NCBI GenBank assembly: GCA_023145575.1
Contig: JAGLDN010000081.1
Coordinates: forward strand, 1 to 11,553
From: Psychromonas sp.
Lineage (GTDB): Bacteria > Pseudomonadota > Gammaproteobacteria > Enterobacterales > Psychromonadaceae
DNA: 11,553 nt
Reading direction: 5' to 3'
Within the stretch, counting starts at the first letter, position 1. Each line of letters begins with the position of its first letter. The translations under genes were made by a program, and so were the position numbers. This document shows, one piece after another, positions 6,891 to 11,553 of the stretch. The notes below the pieces were generated by a model, which saw only the letters and a list, made by a program, of their open reading frames with translations, was not told where the DNA came from and made no database searches.

Positions 6891-7976
6891 ATGCCGATTA
6901 ACAAATTGATCATTAGTAACTTTAGAAACATTAATTCTGCCAAAGTATTATTTCACCCAAAAGTAAATATAATTATTGGCGACAATGGTAGCGGAAAAAC
7001 CTCTTTATTAGAGTCAATTTGTTTTCTTGGTTTAGGGCGATCATTTCGAACTCATTTAACCAATAGAATTATTCATCATGATCACCAAGACTTCACTCTT
7101 TACAGTGAAATTAGCACGAAAAATAAGCACACATCAATTGGGTTAAAAAAAAATAAAAGGGGCGATGTGCAACTTAAAATTGATAACGAATTTTGCAAAA
7201 AACTATCCAAGCTAATTGACTATATCCCTTTACAAATAATAACACCTGAATGTTATAAACTACTTTCAGGAAGTCCTAAAGAGCGCCGCGCTTTTCTTGA
7301 TTGGGGTGTGTTTTATCATGACCCTCTGTTTTACGCACACTGGATAAGACTAAAACGAATTATAAAACAGCGTAATGCGACGTTAAAGCAATGTAAATGT
7401 TACAATGACGTGCAAATGTGGGATAATGAACTTTGTGTATTAGGTGAAAAAATCAGTGAACAGCGTCAAAACTATTTTGATTTATTTTTACCTATATTCA
7501 ATAGCATACTTCAGGAGTTTTTACCTCAATTTAAAGTATCAAGCAAATTTTTTTGTGGCTGGGATATAACAAATAAACCCTTAAAAAAATATTTGCAAGA
7601 CAATTTTATTAAAGAGCTTCAACTTGGCTATACAACTGCAGGGCCTCAGAAAGCTGATATTCGCTTTAAAATAGGTGAAGTACCCATCGCAGACGTTTTA
7701 TCTGGTGGACAACTCAAGCTCTTTGTGTATGCACTGCGTTTAGCCCAAGGCTTATTTTTGAACTCATTTGATAATAAAGAATGCGTATTTCTTATTGATG
7801 ACTTTAACGCTGAATTGGATTTAGCAAAGCAAAAAATATTAGCAAAACATATTATAAACACTAGCGCTCAAGTTTTTATTACAGTCATTGAGCTTGGTCA
7901 TGTAAATAAATTATTTTCTAAAAATAAATCAATGTTTCACGTTGAAACAGGACGTTTTTTAGAACTTGAAAATTAA
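6891..7976 (+). CDS. recF: RecF, DNA replication/repair ATPase
   Basis: RecF is an SMC-like ATPase that, with RecO and RecR, loads RecA at single-strand gaps. The length of 361 residues is normal for the family. Seen in order are the N-terminal LIISNFRNI, Walker A GDNGSGKTS (30-38), LGRSFRT (48-54), the ABC signature LSGGQ (270-274) and Walker B FLIDDFNAELD (300-310). The start has AAGGA at 6878-6882, eight bases before ATG. gyrB follows after 23 bases. Normally recF directly follows dnaN, often overlapping it; here the gene before it is hsdR, 75 bases away. A TTGACG that could be a -35 element lies at 6844-6849, but I see no convincing -10, so whether recF-gyrB has its own promoter here or is read through from hsdR is open. 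Confidence 0.96.
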   Translation: MPINKLIISNFRNINSAKVLFHPKVNIIIGDNGSGKTSLLESICFLGLGRSFRTHLTNRIIHHDHQDFTLYSEISTKNKHTSIGLKKNKRGDVQLKIDNEFCKKLSKLIDYIPLQIITPECYKLLSGSPKERRAFLDWGVFYHDPLFYAHWIRLKRIIKQRNATLKQCKCYNDVQMWDNELCVLGEKISEQRQNYFDLFLPIFNSILQEFLPQFKVSSKFFCGWDITNKPLKKYLQDNFIKELQLGYTTAGPQKADIRFKIGEVPIADVLSGGQLKLFVYALRLAQGLFLNSFDNKECVFLIDDFNAELDLAKQKILAKHIINTSAQVFITVIELGHVNKLFSKNKSMFHVETGRFLELEN

Positions 7977-7999
7977 ACACAAGTATAACAGGTAAAATT

Positions 8000-10429
8000 A
8001 TGAATGAGACTACTTACGACTCATCAAGCATAAAAGTTCTTAAAGGGTTGGATGCAGTACGGAAACGTCCTGGAATGTATATTGGCGATACAGATGATGG
8101 AACAGGTCTACATCACATGGTATTTGAGATCCTTGATAATTCCATAGATGAATCACTCGCTGGTTATTGCACTGATATAGTCACAACAATTCACAGTGAC
8201 GGAAGTGTATCCGTTAGAGATGATGGTCGAGGAATACCTGTTGATATTCATGAAGAAGAAGGAATTTCTGCGGCTGAGGTTATCATGACAATATTGCATG
8301 CTGGCGGAAAGTTTGATGATAATTCCTATAAAGTTTCAGGTGGATTGCATGGTGTCGGTGTCTCAGTTGTTAATGCGCTATCAAAAGAACTACGATTAAC
8401 CATCAAACGACAAGGCAAGATCTACCAACAAACATACTGTCATGGAGTGCCTAGATCGTCTTTGGCTATTATCGGAGATAGTGATCAAACGGGTACAGAA
8501 ATTCGTTTTTGGCCCAGCGAAGAAACATTTACAGATGTGTTATTCCACTATGATATCTTAGCAAAACGGTTACGCGAACTTTCTTTCTTAAATTCAGGGG
8601 TTTCAATTAGGCTCGTTGATAAACGAGAAGAAACTAAATTTGATCATTTTTGTTATGCAGGTGGTATAGCATCATTTGTACATTACCTTAATAAAAATAA
8701 AACACCAGCTCATCAAAAAATATTCCATTTTACATTGGATAACAACAATGGCACAAATGTAGAAGTTGCAATGCAATGGAATGATGGTTTTCAAGAAAAT
8801 ATTTATTGTTTTACCAATAACATCCCTCAACGAGATGGTGGCTCTCATTTGACAGGTTTTCGTAGTGGCTTAACCAGAACACTAAACAATTATATGGAAA
8901 AAGAGTTAACTAAAGTCAAAAATAAAAGCAATAAAACAACAACGGAAGGTGGCGATTCTCGAGAAGGCTTAACGGCTGTGATTTCAATAAAGTTAGCTGA
9001 TCCTAAGTTCTCATCACAAACCAAAGATCGTCTCGTTTCATCAGAAGTTCGCCCTGTTGTTGAAAGTGCAATGAATGAAAAACTTCAAGAGTTTTTAATT
9101 GAGAATCCAGCAGAAGCTAAAATTATAACAAGTAAAATTATTGATGCCGCGCGCGCGCGCGAAGCTGCACGAAAAGCAAGAGACATGACTCGGCGTAAAG
9201 GAGCGCTTGACTTAGCAGGTCTACCAGGGAAACTTGCAGATTGCCAAGAAAAAGATCCAGCGCATTCTGAACTTTATATTGTGGAAGGAGACTCGGCGGG
9301 TGGAAGTGCCAAACAAGGACGCAACCGTAAGAATCAAGCAATCTTACCACTAAAAGGCAAAATTTTAAATGTAGAGAAAGCCCGCTTTGAAAAAATGCTT
9401 TCATCTCAAGAAGTCGCTACACTTATTACAGCACTTGGTTGTGGCATTGGTAGAGATGAATATAAACCAGAAAAAACACGTTATCACCGCATTATCATCA
9501 TGACTGATGCCGATGTGGATGGATCCCACATTCGCACGCTTTTACTGACTTTCTTCTTTCGTCAAATGCCAGAGCTAATTGAAAATGGTTATATTTATAT
9601 TGCTCAGCCGCCTTTATATAAAGTAAAAAAAGGTAAACAAGAAACTTATCTAAAAGATGAATCTGAACTACAGACTTACTTGACAACAATGGCAATGGAA
9701 AATGCGTCATTACATGTAAATCCAAAAGCTCCTGGTATATCTGGATTAGCGTTAGAAGGACTTCTTAAGCGCTATCGCGCAGTACAAGAAACGATTCAGC
9801 GTTTAAAACGTCGCTTTCCTTCAATCATTCTTGATACCTTAATTTATAAAAACAAATTAACAATTGAATCACTAAAAGATGCAACATACACAGTACAATG
9901 GGCAGAAGATGTAATTGCAACACTCAAGAAAAACGAAAAACAAGGCGCTATCTACGGCGCTGATGTTGTACCTTCAGAGGATGAATTAACAAATAAAGTT
10001 TTATTTACAATTCGCAAACATGGTGTTGATACTGTCTATAATTTTGATGAAGAATACTTTGGCTCTGATGGTTATAAGGCGCTAACTTGCGTAGGGGAGG
10101 AGATCAGCTCATTGCTTGAAGAAGGCGCGTTTATCAAACGAGGTGAGCGAATACAAGAAATATCAACGTTTATTGATGGTGTTAATTGGTTAATGAATGA
10201 GTCGAAACGAGGACTCTATATACAACGTTATAAAGGATTAGGTGAAATGAATCCAGATCAACTTTGTGATACAACAATGGATCCAAATACTCGTCACATG
10301 CTACAGGTGAAAATTGAAGATGCTCTTGGGGCAGATCTATTATTCAATACCCTAATGGGCGATAATGTAGAGCCACGTCGTCAATTTATCGATGAAAATG
10401 CACTGCGCGTTGAAAATTTAGATATCTAA
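8000..10429 (+). CDS. gyrB: DNA gyrase subunit B
   Basis: GyrB supplies the ATPase and part of the cleavage core of gyrase (GyrA2B2), which introduces negative supercoils. The GHKL ATPase shows E43 and N47 (FEILDNSIDE), DDGRGIP (74-80) and GGLHGVGVS (114-122). The TOPRIM domain has EGDSAGGSA from E429 and the DADVD metal site D503/D505/D507. The C-terminal end carries QRYKGLGEMNP from Q742. Between them lies the roughly 165-residue insertion characteristic of gammaproteobacterial GyrB, which explains the 809-residue length. Positions run five ahead of E. coli in the TOPRIM part. The quinolone-region residues corresponding to E. coli D426 and K447 are D431 and K452, and the coumarin-region R136 equivalent is R137, all unchanged. 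It follows recF by 23 bases with a weak ACAGG ribosome site and is probably co-transcribed with it. Confidence 0.98.
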   Translation: MNETTYDSSSIKVLKGLDAVRKRPGMYIGDTDDGTGLHHMVFEILDNSIDESLAGYCTDIVTTIHSDGSVSVRDDGRGIPVDIHEEEGISAAEVIMTILHAGGKFDDNSYKVSGGLHGVGVSVVNALSKELRLTIKRQGKIYQQTYCHGVPRSSLAIIGDSDQTGTEIRFWPSEETFTDVLFHYDILAKRLRELSFLNSGVSIRLVDKREETKFDHFCYAGGIASFVHYLNKNKTPAHQKIFHFTLDNNNGTNVEVAMQWNDGFQENIYCFTNNIPQRDGGSHLTGFRSGLTRTLNNYMEKELTKVKNKSNKTTTEGGDSREGLTAVISIKLADPKFSSQTKDRLVSSEVRPVVESAMNEKLQEFLIENPAEAKIITSKIIDAARAREAARKARDMTRRKGALDLAGLPGKLADCQEKDPAHSELYIVEGDSAGGSAKQGRNRKNQAILPLKGKILNVEKARFEKMLSSQEVATLITALGCGIGRDEYKPEKTRYHRIIIMTDADVDGSHIRTLLLTFFFRQMPELIENGYIYIAQPPLYKVKKGKQETYLKDESELQTYLTTMAMENASLHVNPKAPGISGLALEGLLKRYRAVQETIQRLKRRFPSIILDTLIYKNKLTIESLKDATYTVQWAEDVIATLKKNEKQGAIYGADVVPSEDELTNKVLFTIRKHGVDTVYNFDEEYFGSDGYKALTCVGEEISSLLEEGAFIKRGERIQEISTFIDGVNWLMNESKRGLYIQRYKGLGEMNPDQLCDTTMDPNTRHMLQVKIEDALGADLLFNTLMGDNVEPRRQFIDENALRVENLDI

Positions 10430-10434
10430 ATTTT

Positions 10435-10454
10435 ATAACGACTGTACCCGTTAT
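10435..10454 (+). terminator. Possible hairpin just after gyrB
   Basis: ATAACG (10435-10440) pairs perfectly with CGTTAT (10449-10454) around an eight-base loop, starting five bases after the gyrB stop. No T-tract follows, so it is not a standard intrinsic terminator; it may simply protect or punctuate the 3' end of the recF-gyrB message. Confidence 0.25.
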
Positions 10455-10520
10455 CATTGAAAATACAAACAGATTTGCGAGCTTCATGATTAAAATAAGC
10501 GCTAACATTTCAACGATCAG

Positions 10521-10553
10521 GCCTGCTAATATGCTGTCATTAGCAAGGCTAAT
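10521..10553 (+). promoter_or_regulatory. Two mutually exclusive hairpins downstream of gyrB
   Basis: GCCTGCTAAT (10521-10530) can pair with ATTAGCAAGGC (10539-10549) with one bulged A. The same ATTAGC (10539-10544) can instead pair with GCTAAT at 10548-10553 across a three-base loop. The two folds cannot form together. No T-tract follows either. It is one of the few G+C-containing structures in the region and might mark the 3' end of the gyrB transcript. Confidence 0.3.
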
Positions 10554-10944
10554 CGCTTATCTAAAAAATTAACACTAATTATCAATAGGTTATGATGCTG
10601 GAGTGTTTTACGCAGGACGGATATTAAGCCAACAAAAAAACTTTTAATTTCCAACGTAAAAGCAACTTGCGCCAATTAACAAAGTTAAAATATCTAACGT
10701 ATATTACGCAGTCCGCAAATATAATAAAGCTTATATCCAGATAAAAATCTTAACTTATTGATTTACAATTGAAAAATAACGACAGTATTTGAGATCAAAG
10801 CATTTTTTTAATTTTATTTGCAACTAACCAACCCATCATTCCGCCGCAAGCATATTTTGTACTAAAAAAACAAATTACTTTTATTTTGGTCCTTTAGTAA
10901 TGCCAATTACATTAAGTATGTCATCTAAATTTTACGCAATCAAA

Positions 10945-10975
10945 TTGAAAAGCTATTTATTATAATTGGTATAAT
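10945..10975 (+). promoter_or_regulatory. Candidate promoter with extended -10
   Basis: TATAAT at 10970-10975 is preceded by TGG (10967-10969), matching the extended -10 form TGnTATAAT. TTGAAA at 10945-10950 could be a -35, but the 19-base spacing is long. Such sites arise by chance in AT-rich DNA. What makes this one worth listing is a hairpin about 10 bases downstream and a six-T run 56 bases after it, with no protein gene in between. Confidence 0.3.
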
Positions 10976-10985
10976 GTTGCTTTTC

Positions 10986-11037
10986 CCACTTTTTATCATG
11001 CACGATTAAATAGTGGTAACCATTCAATGTGTTTTTT
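10986..11037 (+). ncRNA. Possible short RNA: hairpin and T-tract after the candidate promoter
   Basis: CCACT (10986-10990) pairs with AGTGG (11012-11016), and after one T-T mismatch four further pairs can form, around a loop of about 11 bases. A run of six T lies at 11032-11037, but no strong stem immediately precedes it; the palindrome TGGTAACCA lies 15 or so bases before. A transcript of about 55-60 bases is conceivable. This is a weak pattern-based guess without any family match. Confidence 0.15.
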
Positions 11038-11553
11038 ATAAAAAAACTTTTGACACGCTTTTCTCTTGTTTATTTGCTTTTTAAAAAAATCATTTACAAG
11101 CAACTATTTTTTATTGATAGGTTATCAAATTAATCCTCTACTCTATATTCTCTTTAAATCAATACAATACCACCACGATCAGTTTTCAAATCTCTTACTG
11201 TCAACGCCAATCCTAAAAAATTAGGCTAAAAACAGCTGGTATACTATTCTCTTTGAATAATAATTCACTGCGCAATAACACTTTGAGATTATATGGCGTT
11301 GATATTTAGAATACCATCGCAAAAGTAAATACTCGGCTAGGATCTTATGAGAGTGTTTCTGCCTCTTTAGAGCTCGTATTCTTAATGTTACTAACTGATG
11401 GTACGCAGTTGAAGCCCGTTCGTAATGCTAGGGTTCCATTGCTGCTTTTATACTTTGATATATACCCGTGATACTTAATTTTGCAAAGTCAGATCGACAA
11501 ATTGTGGCAAGTACTCGACATAGAATAACTATTTAGGAATTAAAGTCTTTATT

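Larger units (their letters stand above)
10430..11553. other. 1.1-kb region without a recognisable gene
   Basis: No open frame longer than about 68 codons is found on either strand, and none has a good start with a ribosome site. I see no tRNA, rRNA or CRISPR structure. The first 700 bases are strongly AT-rich with scattered weak hairpins. The part from about 11280 to 11460 is visibly richer in G+C and has a 53-codon open stretch on + (11310-11468) and a 68-codon one on - (11224-11427), neither with a plausible start. This could be a decayed gene or repeat remnant, but I do not recognise it. No good DnaA boxes were found. Confidence 0.6.

Noticed and set aside
9138..9725. Open frames of 75-88 codons on the - strand across gyrB
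   Set aside because: They lie opposite the TOPRIM region of gyrB, which fully explains the sequence.
10790..10811. Terminator at the T-run near 10803
   Set aside because: The preceding TTTGA-GA-TCAAA would need a two-base loop, so no stable stem forms.
10430..11553. Chromosomal replication origin near gyrB
   Set aside because: No TTATNCACA-type DnaA boxes were found on either strand, and GATC sites are not clustered.

Overview
This window looks like the chromosome of an AT-rich gammaproteobacterium. The evidence is a recF-gyrB pair in the usual order and a GyrB of 809 residues that carries the long insertion in its C-terminal half seen in Escherichia coli-type GyrB (804 residues). I cannot name a genus from the sequence alone.

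Layout, all genes on the + strand. (1) 1-6815 is a type I restriction-modification locus: the 3' end of hsdM, complete hsdS, a broken fic gene, an AT-rich spacer with a symmetric set of short boxes, a broken AlbA_2/ATPase-like accessory gene, and complete hsdR. (2) 6891-10429 is recF followed by gyrB, both complete, 23 bases apart. (3) 10430-11553 is about 1.1 kb with no gene I can support, holding only weak hairpins, one promoter-like site and a compositionally different 3' end.

How it fits together: HsdM and HsdS would form the methyltransferase and HsdR the ATP-driven translocase/nuclease. All three reading frames are open here (hsdM only in part), so the restriction system may be functional. 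The two accessory genes between hsdS and hsdR are both damaged. fic has a one-base insertion just before its catalytic HPFxDGNGR motif and a second frame break in its C-terminal helix-turn-helix. The AlbA_2 gene has an in-frame TAA after codon 87 and an in-frame TGA near its end. The core has therefore stayed open while its cargo has decayed, unless these are sequencing errors.

The most unusual points are these. The AlbA_2 gene starts with a diverged copy of the hsdR leader and first 15 codons, so it appears to be fused to an hsdR 5' remnant. Four TATATGTAAA boxes lie in a ++-- arrangement with exact 40-bp spacing in each arm, just upstream of that leader. HsdR has five tandem C-x2-C-x4-C-x-C units inserted after its helicase domain. 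The restriction locus lies directly upstream of recF, where dnaN is normally found.
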